From Streptomyces qinglanensis (GTDB lineage: Bacteria; Actinomycetota; Actinomycetes; Streptomycetales; Streptomycetaceae): a stretch of DNA of 64,000 nt. The DNA is taken from contig NZ_FOGO01000016.1 of assembly GCF_900111245.1 (NCBI RefSeq), positions 1-64,000 of the forward strand, given 5' to 3'. Within the stretch, counting starts at the first letter, position 1. Each line of letters begins with the position of its first letter. The notes below the pieces were generated by a model. It ran no database searches. It saw only the letters and a program-made list of their open reading frames with translations, and was not told where the DNA came from. Position numbers and translations under genes: made by a program. This document shows positions 55,328-64,000 of the stretch, piece after piece.

Positions 55328-56691
55328 CCGCTGGTGCCCTCGTCCAGCAGCGGCTGCTGGGTCTTGAGGTGCGGCGGGGCCAGCGCCTTGAGCGCGTGGT
55401 AGCCGGTGAGGACGACGAGGGTGCCCAGGGCGATGCCGCCGAGTTCGAAGTCGTCGGTGACCTTCAGGGTGACGCCGCCGACGCCGATGATGATGCCCGC
55501 CGCGACCGGGACGAGGTTGAGCGGATTGCGCATGTCGACGGCGTTGTTGATCCAGATCTGCGCCCCGAGCAGGCCGATCATGCCGTAGAGGATCACGGTG
55601 ATGCCGCCGAGCACTCCGCCGGGGATCGCCGCGACGACGGCACCGAACTTGGGGCACAGCCCGAAGAGCAGCGCGAAGCACGCCGCGGCCCAGTACGCGG
55701 CCGTGGAGTACACCCGGGTCGCGGCCATGACGCCGATGTTCTCCGAGTACGTCGTCGTGGCCGGACCGCCGAAGGCCGTCGACAGGACGCTGCCCGCGCC
55801 GTCCGCCGCGATCGCCGTGCCCAGCTTGTCGTCCAGCGGATCGCCGGTCATCTCGCCGACGGCCTTGACGTGCCCCGCGTTCTCGGCCACCAGCGCGATC
55901 ACCACCGGGAGCGCGACCAGCACCGGCGACCAGGAGAAGTCGGGGCCGTGCACGGACGGCAGCCCGAACCAGTCGGCCCGGCCCACGCCGGACAGGTCCA
56001 GCCGCCAGTGGTCGACCGTCCTGCCGCTCGCGTCCGGCGAGTGGATCCGGCCGAAGAGCGTGTCGAACGCCCAGGACATCAGATAGCCGGCGACCAGCCC
56101 GAGGAAGATCGCGATCCGGGACCAGAAGCCGCGCAGGCACACCACGGCGAGACCGGTCAGCAGCATGGTCAGCAGCGCCGTCCACTGGTCCTGGGGCCAG
56201 TAGGTCGAGGCGGTGACGGGCGCCAGGTTGAAGCCGATCAGCATGACGACCGCGCCGGTCACCACGGGCGGCATCACCGCGTGGATGATCTGTGCGCCGA
56301 ACTTCTGCACGGCCAGCCCGACGAGCAGCAGCACGGCCCCGACCACCAGGATCGCCCCGGTCACCGTGGCGCTGCCGCCGCCCTGGCCGCGGATGGCCGC
56401 GGCCACTCCGACGAAGGAGAGGCTGCATCCCAGGTAGCTCGGTACCCGGCCGCGGGTGGCCAGCAGGAAGAGCATCGTGGCCAGGCCGGACATCATGATC
56501 GCCAGGTTCGGGTCCAGCCCCATGAGGACCGGTGCCACGAAGCTGGCGCCGAACATGGCCACCACGTGCTGGGCGCCCAGGCCCGCCGTCCGCGGCCAGG
56601 AGAGCCGTTCGTCGGGCCGTACCACCGCGCCGGGCGCCGGGACCCGACCGTCGCCGTGCACCTTCCACCGCACGCCGAGCCCGCCGCCCAT
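55309..56691 (-). CDS. Uracil/xanthine permease (NCS2 family)
   Basis: 460 residues, ~14 membrane spans. GLGAQHVVAMFGASFVAPVLMG near 36-57, the QPxxxx-like PSYLGCSLSFVGVAAAIRG near 84, VALVAENAGHVKAVGEMTG near 258-276, FGGPATTTYSENIGVMAATRVYS near 303-325 and ITVILYGMIGLLGAQIWINN near 355 are NCS2 signatures. Probably a proton symporter for uracil or a purine; the substrate cannot be read off. ATG 56691 has GGGAG upstream. Links to the pyrimidine genes are indirect. Confidence 0.88.
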   Translation of the reverse strand: MGGGLGVRWKVHGDGRVPAPGAVVRPDERLSWPRTAGLGAQHVVAMFGASFVAPVLMGLDPNLAIMMSGLATMLFLLATRGRVPSYLGCSLSFVGVAAAIRGQGGGSATVTGAILVVGAVLLLVGLAVQKFGAQIIHAVMPPVVTGAVVMLIGFNLAPVTASTYWPQDQWTALLTMLLTGLAVVCLRGFWSRIAIFLGLVAGYLMSWAFDTLFGRIHSPDASGRTVDHWRLDLSGVGRADWFGLPSVHGPDFSWSPVLVALPVVIALVAENAGHVKAVGEMTGDPLDDKLGTAIAADGAGSVLSTAFGGPATTTYSENIGVMAATRVYSTAAYWAAACFALLFGLCPKFGAVVAAIPGGVLGGITVILYGMIGLLGAQIWINNAVDMRNPLNLVPVAAGIIIGVGGVTLKVTDDFELGGIALGTLVVLTGYHALKALAPPHLKTQQPLLDEGTSGYDEPS

Positions 56692-56823
56692 GTGTTCACT
56701 CCCGCTCGCTGCCTGGCTGATTCTGATCGGCCCACATACTAGTTCGACCAGCGCGGTGCCTCTGTACGGCTCCCTCGACGCCCCCGGGACCGGGCGCCGC
56801 ACCGCGCCGGATCCGCCCGGCCC

Positions 56824-58173
56824 TCAGGTGCGCAGCACCCGCGCCCCCGCCACCAGCCCCAGCAGCAGGACGGTGACGACGCCGAAGGAGGCCGACAGGG
56901 TGGTCGACTCGGCGATCCAGCCGACCGCGGCGGGCGCCGCCAGGCCGGACGCATAGGCCAGGGTGGCCACCCCCGCGATGGCCTGCCCGGGGGCTGCCGC
57001 CGCGGTGCGGCCCGCGGCGGCGAAGCACAGCGGGACCACCACGGCGATCCCCACCCCGATCAGTGCGAACCCGACGACGGCCGCGGGCGGCGTGTGTGCC
57101 GCGACCACCAGGGCGCCGCCCGCCGCCGCCAGCGCCCCACCCGCGCGTACGGTGGCCACCGGCCCGAACCGCCGCACCACGGCGTCGCCCGACAGCCGGG
57201 CCAGCGCCATCGTGCAGGCGAACGCCGTGTAGGCGGAGGCGGCGAGCCCGGGCCCGGCCCCGGTCACGTCCGCCAGGTAGATGCCGGACCAGTCCATCGA
57301 GGCGCCTTCGGCGAAGACGGCGCAGAAGCCGAGCAGCCCGATCGCCACGACCCCGCGGGTGGGCGGCGCGAAGCGCGGGGGCGCCTCGTCCTCGCGCTTC
57401 GCGCTGCCCACCCGAGCGCTCTCCGGTTGTCCGGGCGGTTCCCGGTCCGGGGTCCACCGGGCCGCGACCACCGCGGCCGCGGCCAGCAGCGGAGCCGCGA
57501 GCCCCAGATGCACCCGCGCGTCCAGTCCCGCGTGCGCGGCCAGCACGCCTCCTGCGCCGCCCACCAGCGTCCCCACGCTCCACAGCCCGTGCAGCGAGGA
57601 CATCACCGACCGCCCGTACTCCGCCTCGACCCGCACCCCCTGGGCGTTCATCGCCACGTCCATCAGACCGAGCCCGCAGCCGTACAGGAACAGTGCCAGG
57701 CACAGCCAGCCCAGGGCCGGGGCGAGCGGCGGCAGCACCAGCCCGGCGCAGCAGGCCGGCGAGACCGCGGCCAGCGCCCGGCGGGGCCCGTGGCGGTGCG
57801 CCGCGCGCGCGGCGAGCGGCATGGCGGCGGAGGCCCCGGCCGTCATGAAGACCAGCGCCAGCCCCAGCCAGCCGGGGCTCAGCCCGAGATGCTCGCGCAG
57901 CCAGGGGATCCGGGTGGCGAACGTACCGCTGGCCGTACCGTGCACGGCGAAGACCACCGAGACCGCCACCCGCCCGGCCCGTGCGGGCTTCGCGGGCCGG
58001 GCCGTCGGCGTGCTCGGGGGGCCGCCCGTCCGCGTGGCGGGCCGCCCCGTACCGGTCCGTGGCCCCGCCCCGGCCTTCGGCTCCGCCCCGGCATCCGGCT
58101 GCGGGCCGGTTCCCGTCTCCCTACCGGCCCTCGACCCGGCACCGGGATCGGGTCCGTGTGCATCCGTACGCAT
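56824..58173 (-). CDS. MFS transporter
   Basis: 449 residues. About 65 Pro/Gly/Thr/Arg-rich N-terminal residues precede 12 predicted membrane helices, starting VAVSVVFAVHGTASGTFATRIPWLREHLGLSPGWLGLALVFMTAGAS. Motifs resemble the YbjJ-like MFS group (GCGLGLMDVAMNAQGVRVE, SSLHGLWSVG). Substrate unknown. ATG 58173 has GGGGAG upstream. Confidence 0.85.
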   Translation of the reverse strand: MRTDAHGPDPGAGSRAGRETGTGPQPDAGAEPKAGAGPRTGTGRPATRTGGPPSTPTARPAKPARAGRVAVSVVFAVHGTASGTFATRIPWLREHLGLSPGWLGLALVFMTAGASAAMPLAARAAHRHGPRRALAAVSPACCAGLVLPPLAPALGWLCLALFLYGCGLGLMDVAMNAQGVRVEAEYGRSVMSSLHGLWSVGTLVGGAGGVLAAHAGLDARVHLGLAAPLLAAAAVVAARWTPDREPPGQPESARVGSAKREDEAPPRFAPPTRGVVAIGLLGFCAVFAEGASMDWSGIYLADVTGAGPGLAASAYTAFACTMALARLSGDAVVRRFGPVATVRAGGALAAAGGALVVAAHTPPAAVVGFALIGVGIAVVVPLCFAAAGRTAAAAPGQAIAGVATLAYASGLAAPAAVGWIAESTTLSASFGVVTVLLLGLVAGARVLRT

Positions 58174-58434
58174 CCCGTCTCCCCGCCGCACGCTCCGACA
58201 CCGCACTCCCGGCACGCGTCCGTACCGCCGCCGGGCGGTGGGTCCGCGCGGCCCACGACGGTGATCGTGCCCCGCTCGAACCCCGCTCGAACACCCGTGG
58301 AGGACGGGTGGCGCACGCGCTGCCGCGGGGCTGCTGTGAGTCACCGCACAGCAGCCGCCCGCATGGCACCCGTCCCCGCGTGGCAGACTGGGGAGTACCC
58401 CCGGCCGAAAGCTGGGGGAGTACCAGTGACGTCA

Positions 58435-58561
58435 GCGCACTCCGGGGTCGGTGAAAGTCCGAACCGGCGGTTACAGTCCGCGACCCGGCCGCCTCCAGCG
58501 GTCGGTTGACCAGGTGAGATTCCTGGACCGACGGTGAAAGTCCGGATGGGAGGCAGTGCGC
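58435..58561 (+). ncRNA. FMN riboswitch (RFN element)
   Basis: Closing stem gcgcac (58435-58440) with gtgcgc (58556-58561). Between are the conserved blocks ggtgaaagtccgaaccggcg, acagtccgcgacccg, tgagattcctggaccgac, and ggtgaaagtccggatggg. This is a complete RFN aptamer, 158 bases before ribD. FMN binding is expected to shut down the rib operon. The expression platform is unclear: a 7-bp stem (ggaggct/agcctcc) lies downstream, but no terminator or direct SD pairing was proven. 58174-58434 upstream has no gene. Confidence 0.93.
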
Positions 58562-58718
58562 GGCGGACGCGATCGGTGCGCCGCCGGCCGGCGGCCCCGT
58601 TCCGGAGGCTGCGGCCGGACCGGAGCGGAGCCTCCCGTTCCGGCAGGCCGTCCCGACGTGCGTCCGTCACACAAGTTCCGAGCCCCGGAGTCCGTGCCCG
58701 AAGAGGCAGGAGGACCCG

Positions 58719-59912
58719 GTGGCCCCCCACCCCCAGACGCCGCTCGCGCCGCAGGCCGAGCGCGACGCGATGCACCGTGCCATCGCGCTCGCCGCGCGGG
58801 GACTCGGCTCCACCAGCCCCAATCCCGTCGTCGGCTGCGTCGTCCTCGACCACGTGGGACGCCAGGTGGGGGAGGGCTGGCACCAGCGGGCCGGCGGCCC
58901 GCACGCGGAGATCCACGCGCTGGCCGAAGCGGGCGAGGACGCCGACGGCGGCACCGCCGTCGTCACGCTCGAACCCTGCGATCACACCGGGCGCACCGGC
59001 CCCTGCTCGCGCGCCCTCATCGACGCCGGCATCTCCCGCGTCGTCTACGCCGTGCCCGACCCCGGCCCCGGTTCGGCGGGCGGCGCCTCGACGCTCGCCG
59101 CCGCCGGTGTCGACGTCGAAGGGGGGCTGCTGGCCGACGAGGCGGCGGCCGGCAACGCGGCCTGGCTGACCTCCGTCCTGCACGGCCGCCCGTACGTCAC
59201 CTGGAAGTACGCCGCCACACTCGACGGCCGCACCGCCGCCGCCGACGGCTCCAGCCGCTGGATCACCTCCGCCGAGGCCCGCGCCGACGTGCACCGGCTG
59301 CGCGCCGAGTCCGACGCCGTCCTCGTCGGCTCCGGAACCGCCCGCGCCGACGACCCGCACCTGGCCGTGCGCGGAGTGCCCGGCGCGACCCAGCCGCTCC
59401 GCGTCGTCGTCGACACCGAGGCCACCGCCGTGCGCGCGGGCGCCCGCGTCCTCGACGGCGCCGCGCCCACCCTGATCGCCGTCGCCCGCGACGCGGACAC
59501 CGCCGAACTGGAGGCCGCCGCCGACGGCAGCCCGGCCGAGGTGCTGCGGCTGCCGCGGGCGGCCGGTGACCGGGCCGGACTCGACCTGGACGCGCTGCTG
59601 ACCGCCCTGCACACCCGCGACGTGCGCGCGGTCCTGCTGGAGGGCGGCGCCACCCTCGCCGCCGCCTTCGTCGCCGCGGGGCTGGTCGACCGGGTCGTCG
59701 GCTATCTCGCCCCCGTGCTGCTGGGCGCGGGGCCGCCCGTCCTGGGGGACGCCGGAATCAGCACCATCGCGCAGGCGTTGCGGCTCACCGTGAGCGACAC
59801 CCTGCGCATCGGCCCCGACCTGCGGATCACCGCGGTCGGCAGCACCGCCCACCCGACCGACCGCCCGTCCGCCGCCGTCGCCGGGCAGCCCGAGCAGACC
59901 GAGGAGTCCTGA
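58719..59912 (+). CDS. ribD: Bifunctional riboflavin deaminase/reductase
   Basis: 397 residues. N-terminal deaminase (about 1-145) with zinc ligands HAEIHAL near 66 and PCDHTGRTGPC near 89, then reductase (VTWKYAATLDGRTAAADGSSRWITS near 160-184, LLEGGATLAAAF near 305). It acts on the diaminohydroxyphosphoribosylaminopyrimidine from GTP cyclohydrolase II. GTG 58719 follows CAGGAGG. First gene of the riboswitch operon, directly abutting ribE. Confidence 0.95.
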   Translation: MAPHPQTPLAPQAERDAMHRAIALAARGLGSTSPNPVVGCVVLDHVGRQVGEGWHQRAGGPHAEIHALAEAGEDADGGTAVVTLEPCDHTGRTGPCSRALIDAGISRVVYAVPDPGPGSAGGASTLAAAGVDVEGGLLADEAAAGNAAWLTSVLHGRPYVTWKYAATLDGRTAAADGSSRWITSAEARADVHRLRAESDAVLVGSGTARADDPHLAVRGVPGATQPLRVVVDTEATAVRAGARVLDGAAPTLIAVARDADTAELEAAADGSPAEVLRLPRAAGDRAGLDLDALLTALHTRDVRAVLLEGGATLAAAFVAAGLVDRVVGYLAPVLLGAGPPVLGDAGISTIAQALRLTVSDTLRIGPDLRITAVGSTAHPTDRPSAAVAGQPEQTEES

Positions 59913-60590
59913 GTGTTCACCGGAATCGTGGAAGAACTGGGCGAGGTCGTCGCCGTCGAGGACCGGGGCGGCTCCGCGCGGCTGCGGCTGCGCGGACCGC
60001 GCGTCACCGCCGACGCGCGGCACGGCGACTCGATCGCCGTCAACGGCGTGTGCCTGACCGTCGTGGAGACCCGCGACGGCGAGTTCACGGCCGACGTCAT
60101 CGCCGAGACGCTGGAGCGCTCCAGCCTCGGCGCCCTCACCACGGGCTCGCCCGTCAACCTGGAGCGCCCCATGGCGCTGGGCGGGCGGCTCGACGGCCAC
60201 CTCGTCCAAGGGCACGTCGACGGCACCGGCACCCTCACCGCACGGCAGGACGCGGACAGCGGTACGGACCTCACCATCGGGCTGCCCGAGGGACTGGGCC
60301 GCTACCTGGTCGAGAAGGGGTCCATCACCGTCGACGGCATCAGCCTCACGGTCGTGGAAGCCACCGACACGTACTTCACGGTCTCCCTGATCCCCACCAC
60401 GCTCGCCCTCACCACGCTCGGCACCAAGCAGCCGGGCGACCCGGTCAACCTGGAGGTCGACGTCCTCGCCAAGTACGTCGAGCGGCTGCTGGGCCCGACC
60501 GCGCAGGGCGTCCCGCAGCCGCCGCGCCCCGGCGGTGCGGCACCCTCGCAGCAGAGCGGCGCCGCACAGCAGAGCGGGGCGGCGCGATGA
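59913..60590 (+). CDS. ribE: Riboflavin synthase alpha chain
   Basis: 225 residues; dismutates two 6,7-dimethyl-8-ribityllumazines. Two lumazine-binding repeats: MFTGIVEELGEV ... SIAVNGVCLTV and GHVDGTGTL ... SITVDGISLTVVEATD. The last ~25 residues are Gln/Ser/Gly-rich. GTG 59913 follows the ribD stop at once, and it overlaps ribM by 4 bases. Confidence 0.95.
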   Translation: MFTGIVEELGEVVAVEDRGGSARLRLRGPRVTADARHGDSIAVNGVCLTVVETRDGEFTADVIAETLERSSLGALTTGSPVNLERPMALGGRLDGHLVQGHVDGTGTLTARQDADSGTDLTIGLPEGLGRYLVEKGSITVDGISLTVVEATDTYFTVSLIPTTLALTTLGTKQPGDPVNLEVDVLAKYVERLLGPTAQGVPQPPRPGGAAPSQQSGAAQQSGAAR

Positions 60591-61270
60591 GCGGCCTGCA
60601 CTGGCTGAACCAGGAGGCGTTCGCCGCCTTCGGGCAGCACGTCATCTGGTCCGACATGCTCGGCAACCTGATGGGGCTGCTCGGGCTCGCGCTGGGCTGG
60701 CGGCGCTCCATAGCCACCTGGCCCGTGCAACTGCTGTCCGGGCTGATCCTCGTGGGCGCCTTCGCCTCAGCCCAACTGGCGGGCGGCGTCGGCAAGCAGC
60801 TCCTGGTCATCGGAGTGGCGCTGTGGGGCTGGCGGCAGTGGGGGCGCGGCCGGCGGCAGGCGCAGGACGGCTCCATCGCCGTACGGTTCGCCACCTGGCG
60901 GGAGCGGGGCCTGCTCGCCCTCGGCACCGCGCTGGGCACGGCCGCCGTCGGCACCCTCTTCACCCTGGTGCCCGCCCTCTCCTGGAGCCCCTGGGCCGAC
61001 GCCTACATCTTCGTCGGCACCCTGGCCGCGATGGTGGCCCAGGCCCGCGGGCTGGTGGAGTTCTGGCTCGCCTGGCTGCTGGTGGACGTGGTCGGGGTGC
61101 CGCTCGCCTTCAGCAGCGGCCTGGCCTTCTCCGGCCTCGTCTACGTCGTCTACCTCGCCCTCGTCCTGTGGGGGCTGCGTGCCTGGTGGCAGCGCTCCCG
61201 CGAGGAGGCGGGCGCGCGGGCCGCCGCCCGCCCCGAGCACGCGCTGCACTCGGCCGGAGCTGTGCTGTGA
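60587..61270 (+). CDS. ribM: PnuC-family riboflavin transporter RibM
   Basis: 227 residues, about 6-7 membrane helices (WPVQLLSGLILVGAFASAQL, LLVIGVALWGWRQWGRG, ADAYIFVGTLAAMVAQARGLVEFWLAWLLVDVVGVPLAF). PnuC-type fold, usually for nicotinamide riboside, but members inside rib operons of actinobacteria (RibM) carry riboflavin. Overlap with ribE and the FMN riboswitch upstream favour riboflavin here. Confidence 0.88.
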   Translation: MSGLHWLNQEAFAAFGQHVIWSDMLGNLMGLLGLALGWRRSIATWPVQLLSGLILVGAFASAQLAGGVGKQLLVIGVALWGWRQWGRGRRQAQDGSIAVRFATWRERGLLALGTALGTAAVGTLFTLVPALSWSPWADAYIFVGTLAAMVAQARGLVEFWLAWLLVDVVGVPLAFSSGLAFSGLVYVVYLALVLWGLRAWWQRSREEAGARAAARPEHALHSAGAVL

Positions 61271-61316
61271 ACGCGCCGTACCCCGCCCCGGCGCACCGCA
61301 AGGAAGGAGCACGCCC

Positions 61317-62678
61317 ATGACCGCGCTGCCGAACTGGTACGACGCGCCCCCCGCCCCGCGATCCCCGTCCGAGGCGGAACCGGCCGACCCCGGGGCGGTG
61401 TTCGGGCTCGCGCTCGACCCCGTCGAGGAGGCGGTCCGCGACATCGCCGAGGGCCGCCCGGTCGTGGTCGTCGACGACGAGAGCCGGGAGAACGAGGGCG
61501 ACCTGGTGGTGGCCGCCGAGCTGATCACGGCCGAGACCGTCGCCTTCATGATGAGCGAGTGCCGCGGCCTGATCTGCACCCCCATGGAAGGGGGTGACCT
61601 CGACCGGCTCGCGCTGCCCCAGATGGTCGCCGAGAACACCGAGTCCATGGGCACCGCCTTCACCGTCTCGGTCGACGCCACCGGCGCGCACGGCGTCACC
61701 ACCGGCATCTCCGCCGCCGACCGGGCCGCCACCATCCGGCTGCTCGCCGACCCCGGCACCGCACCGGCCGACTTCGTCCGGCCCGGGCACGCCTTCCCGC
61801 TGCGGGCCAGGCCCGGCGGTGTGCTCGCCCGCGCCGGGCACACCGAGGCGGGCGTCGACCTGGCCCGGCTGGCCGGGCTGCGCCCCGCGGCCGCCATCGT
61901 GGAGATCGCCGGCGAGGACGGCACCATGCTGCGGCTGCCCGAACTGGTCCCGTTCGCACGCAAGCACGGGCTGCGGATCATCTCCATCGAGGACCTGATC
62001 GCCTACCGCCGCTCCGCCGAGCCCACCGTGCGGCGTGAGGCGACGACCCGGCTGCCCACCCGGCACGGCGACTTCCGTGCCTACGGCTACCGCTCCGTCG
62101 TCGACGGGGTGGAGCACATCGCGCTCGTCGCCGGCGATCTCACCGGCCCGGGTGACTCCGCACATCCCGCCGACGGCGAGGACGTGCTCGTACGAGTGCA
62201 TTCCGAGTGCCTGACGGGCGACGTCTTCGGCTCCCAGCGGTGCGACTGCGGACCCCAGTTGGAGGCGTCCCTGGAGCGCGTCCAGCAGGAGGGCCGCGGC
62301 GTGGTGCTCTACCTGCGCGGACACGAGGGCCGCGGCATCGGACTGCTGTCCAAGCTGCGCGCCTACGAACTGCAGGAACGGGGCCGCGACACCCTCGACG
62401 CCAACCTCGAACTGGGGCTTCCGGCCGACGCGCGCGACTACGCGGCCGCCGCGCAGATCCTCACCGACCTGGGGGTGCGGTCCCTGCGGCTGATGACGAA
62501 CAACCCGGAGAAGACGGCCGCGATGGAGCGGCACGGCCTGCGCGTCACCGGACGGGAGCCGATGCCCGTGCAGGCGGGCGAGCACAACCTGCGCTATCTG
62601 CGTACCAAGCGCGACCGGATGGGCCACGACCTGCCCTGGCTGGACGCCGAGCGCAGCTCACCCTGCGGCACCCAGTGA
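61317..62678 (+). CDS. ribBA: DHBP synthase / GTP cyclohydrolase II
   Basis: 453 residues. N-terminal DHBP synthase (DDESRENEGDLVVAAE near 51, GHAFPLRARPGGVLARAGHTEAGVDLARLAG near 155-185) and C-terminal GTP cyclohydrolase II (RVHSECLTGDVFGSQRCDCG with the zinc Cys triad near 295-315, YLRGHEGRGIGLLSKLRAYELQ near 330). It makes both riboflavin precursors. ATG 61317 follows AAGGAGC. Confidence 0.96.
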   Translation: MTALPNWYDAPPAPRSPSEAEPADPGAVFGLALDPVEEAVRDIAEGRPVVVVDDESRENEGDLVVAAELITAETVAFMMSECRGLICTPMEGGDLDRLALPQMVAENTESMGTAFTVSVDATGAHGVTTGISAADRAATIRLLADPGTAPADFVRPGHAFPLRARPGGVLARAGHTEAGVDLARLAGLRPAAAIVEIAGEDGTMLRLPELVPFARKHGLRIISIEDLIAYRRSAEPTVRREATTRLPTRHGDFRAYGYRSVVDGVEHIALVAGDLTGPGDSAHPADGEDVLVRVHSECLTGDVFGSQRCDCGPQLEASLERVQQEGRGVVLYLRGHEGRGIGLLSKLRAYELQERGRDTLDANLELGLPADARDYAAAAQILTDLGVRSLRLMTNNPEKTAAMERHGLRVTGREPMPVQAGEHNLRYLRTKRDRMGHDLPWLDAERSSPCGTQ

Positions 62679-62779
62679 CCACGCCGGGCCCGGATCCGCG
62701 CAGGCTCCCCCGCCCCGCGGATCCGGGACACCGGCAACACCACCACCACACAGCACACGACACACGCACGAGGAGCACC

Positions 62780-63265
62780 GTGAGCGGCAAGGGCGCACCC
62801 GAACTGACCGTCAAGAACTGCCAGGACCTGCGGGTGGCCGTGGTCGCCGCGCAGTGGCACCAGCAGGTCATGGACGGCCTCGTCGACGGCGCCCTGCGCG
62901 CGCTGGGCGAACTGGGCATCGACGAGCCCACCCTGCTGCGCGTCCCGGGCAGCTTCGAGCTGCCCGTCGTCGCCAAGGTCCTGGCCGACCGCGGCTACGA
63001 CGCGATCGTGGCGCTCGGCGTCGTCGTCCGGGGCGGGACCCCGCACTTCGACTACGTCTGCCAGGGCGTCACCCAGGGGCTCACCGAGGTGTCGGTGCGC
63101 ACCGGCGTCCCGATCGGCTTCGGCGTGCTGACCTGCGACGACGAGGAGCAGGCGGTGGCCCGCGCGGGACTTCCCGGCTCCACCGAGGACAAGGGGCACG
63201 AAGCCGTCACGGCCGCCGTGGCGACCGCCGCGACGCTGCGCACGGTCGCGGAACCCTGGCGGTGA
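62780..63265 (+). CDS. ribH: 6,7-dimethyl-8-ribityllumazine synthase
   Basis: 161 residues; joins the ribityl-pyrimidine with DHBP. Motifs: VAVVAAQWHQQVMDGLVDGAL near 19-39, RVPGSFELPVVAKVLADRGYDAIVALGVVVRGGTPHFDYVC near 54-94 and GVLTCDDEEQAVARAG near 117. GTG 62780 follows AGGAG. Last rib gene. Confidence 0.96.
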   Translation: MSGKGAPELTVKNCQDLRVAVVAAQWHQQVMDGLVDGALRALGELGIDEPTLLRVPGSFELPVVAKVLADRGYDAIVALGVVVRGGTPHFDYVCQGVTQGLTEVSVRTGVPIGFGVLTCDDEEQAVARAGLPGSTEDKGHEAVTAAVATAATLRTVAEPWR

Positions 63266-63283
63266 GCGCTCCCCGCCACCGCG

Positions 63284-63289
63284 TAGGGT
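63284..63289 (+). promoter_or_regulatory. Possible -10 box for hisE
   Basis: TAGGGT 11 bases before ATG 63300; no good -35 seen. A short-leader hisE-hisG transcript would result. Confidence 0.3.
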
Positions 63290-63299
63290 GAGAGGCACC

Positions 63300-63572
63300 A
63301 TGGCGAACAAGACATTCGAGCAGCTCTTCGCCGAGCTGCAGCACAAGGCCGCCACCGGCGACCCCGGCACCTCCCGCACCGCCGAGCTCGCCGCGCAGGG
63401 CGTGCACGCCATCGGCAAGAAGATCGTGGAGGAGGCCGCCGAGGTCTGGATGGCCGCCGAGCACGAGGGCGACGCACGCACGGCTGAGGAGATCTCGCAG
63501 CTCCTCTACCATCTGCAGGTGCTCATGGCCGCCAAGGGCCTCTCCCTCGACGACGTATACGCTCACCTCTGA
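63300..63572 (+). CDS. hisE: Phosphoribosyl-ATP diphosphatase
   Basis: 90 residues; hydrolyses PR-ATP to PR-AMP, second step of histidine synthesis. GKKIVEEAAEVWMAAEHEG near 43-61 is the MazG-like metal site; the LYHLQVLMAAKGLSLDDVYAHL tail is typical. ATG 63300 follows AGAGG. hisG starts 47 bases after it, the actinobacterial order. Confidence 0.95.
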   Translation: MANKTFEQLFAELQHKAATGDPGTSRTAELAAQGVHAIGKKIVEEAAEVWMAAEHEGDARTAEEISQLLYHLQVLMAAKGLSLDDVYAHL

Positions 63573-63619
63573 GACCCGGCACGACTTTCTGCCGCCGCAC
63601 GAACAAAGGAAGCTCCCGC

Positions 63620-64000
63620 ATGCTGCGCATCGCCGTCCCCAACAAGGGTTCCCTCTCCGGACCTGCGGGGGAGATGCTGCATGAGGCCGGGTACCAGCAG
63701 CGCAAAGCCAGCAAGGAACTCGTGCTGGTGGACCCGGAGAACGACGTCGAGTTCTTCTACCTGCGCCCCCGCGACATCGCGATCTACGTCAGCTCCGGGC
63801 GGCTGGACATCGGCATCACCGGCCGCGACCTGCTGCTGGACTCCGGGGCGCGGGCCGAGGAGGTGCTCCCGCTCGGCTTCGCCCGCTCGACCTTCCGCTA
63901 CGCGGCCAAGCCCGGCACCGTCAGCACCCTCGACGATCTCGCCGGGCTGACGGTCGCCACCTCCTACGAGGGCATCGTCGCCAAGCACCTGGCGGACAAG
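63620..64000 (+). CDS. hisG: ATP phosphoribosyltransferase, 5' part
   Basis: 127 residues, cut by the window edge. Starts LRIAVPNKGSLSGPAGEMLHEAGY, then FYLRPRDIAIYVSSGRLDIGITGRDLLLDSG and LPLGFARSTFRYAAKPGTVS: the HisG catalytic domain for the first histidine step. SD AAAGGAAG precedes ATG 63620. Confidence 0.95.
   Translation, partial: MLRIAVPNKGSLSGPAGEMLHEAGYQQRKASKELVLVDPENDVEFFYLRPRDIAIYVSSGRLDIGITGRDLLLDSGARAEEVLPLGFARSTFRYAAKPGTVSTLDDLAGLTVATSYEGIVAKHLADK

Overview
The window is very GC-rich with GTG/ATG/TTG starts, dense codirectional operons, a BldD developmental regulator, an sIHF nucleoid protein and an F420-type oxidoreductase. This points to a Streptomyces or close relative, and gene order matches the conserved core chromosome of that genus as I remember it (rpsD-alaS-aro-efp-nusB-bldD-pyr-rpoZ-metK-priA-fmt-rpe-rib-his).

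Layout. 1-887: 3' end of rarA. 1080-1883 (minus): DUF2470 protein, divergent from rpsD, with an iron-box-like operator between them. 2799-9724: DUF948, DUF6167, alaS, ruvX, mltG, aroE. 9903-12714: aroC-aroK-aroB, then a strong hairpin. 12950-15281: a proline-rich P-loop protein and an M24 peptidase homologue that has lost most metal ligands. 15366-16360: efp-nusB, facing bldD across a bidirectional terminator. 17303-17331: two BldD-box matches between bldD and pyrR. 17477-27889: pyrimidine operon pyrR-pyrB-pyrC-(PH-like protein)-carA-carB-pyrD-pyrF, with a PyrR-type RNA site beside the pyrR ribosome binding site and a 17-bp terminator at the end. 28207-32449: sIHF, gmk, rpoZ, coaBC, metK.

32565-37753 (minus) is the clearest accessory block. 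It is a four-gene cluster: an XRE regulator with repeat-like C-terminus, a TIR-domain protein, a large helical-repeat protein with a degenerate P-loop-like stretch, and a two-pass membrane protein. The TIR protein tail and the large protein head share a Gly/Asn motif (GPVN[T/S]GxGxQ). This looks like an NLR/STAND-type immune module whose sensor and TIR effector are paired through matching amyloid-like signalling motifs. It is the best candidate here for an undescribed system.

38212-44852: priA (helicase-dead actinobacterial form), a small HTH protein, fmt, rsmB, rpe. 44946-49431: SorC-type regulator, a KhtT/KhtU-like antiporter pair, and guaB1. 49653-52810: Lrp regulator, nitrilase-family amidase and flavin monooxygenase, resembling the DavA/DavB lysine-to-5-aminovalerate pathway. 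52854-58173: LLM oxidoreductase, DUF5995, GNAT, uracil/xanthine permease, MFS transporter. 58435-63265: an FMN riboswitch followed by ribD-ribE-ribM-ribBA-ribH, then hisE and the start of hisG. No tRNA, rRNA, CRISPR array, IS element or integrase was seen.
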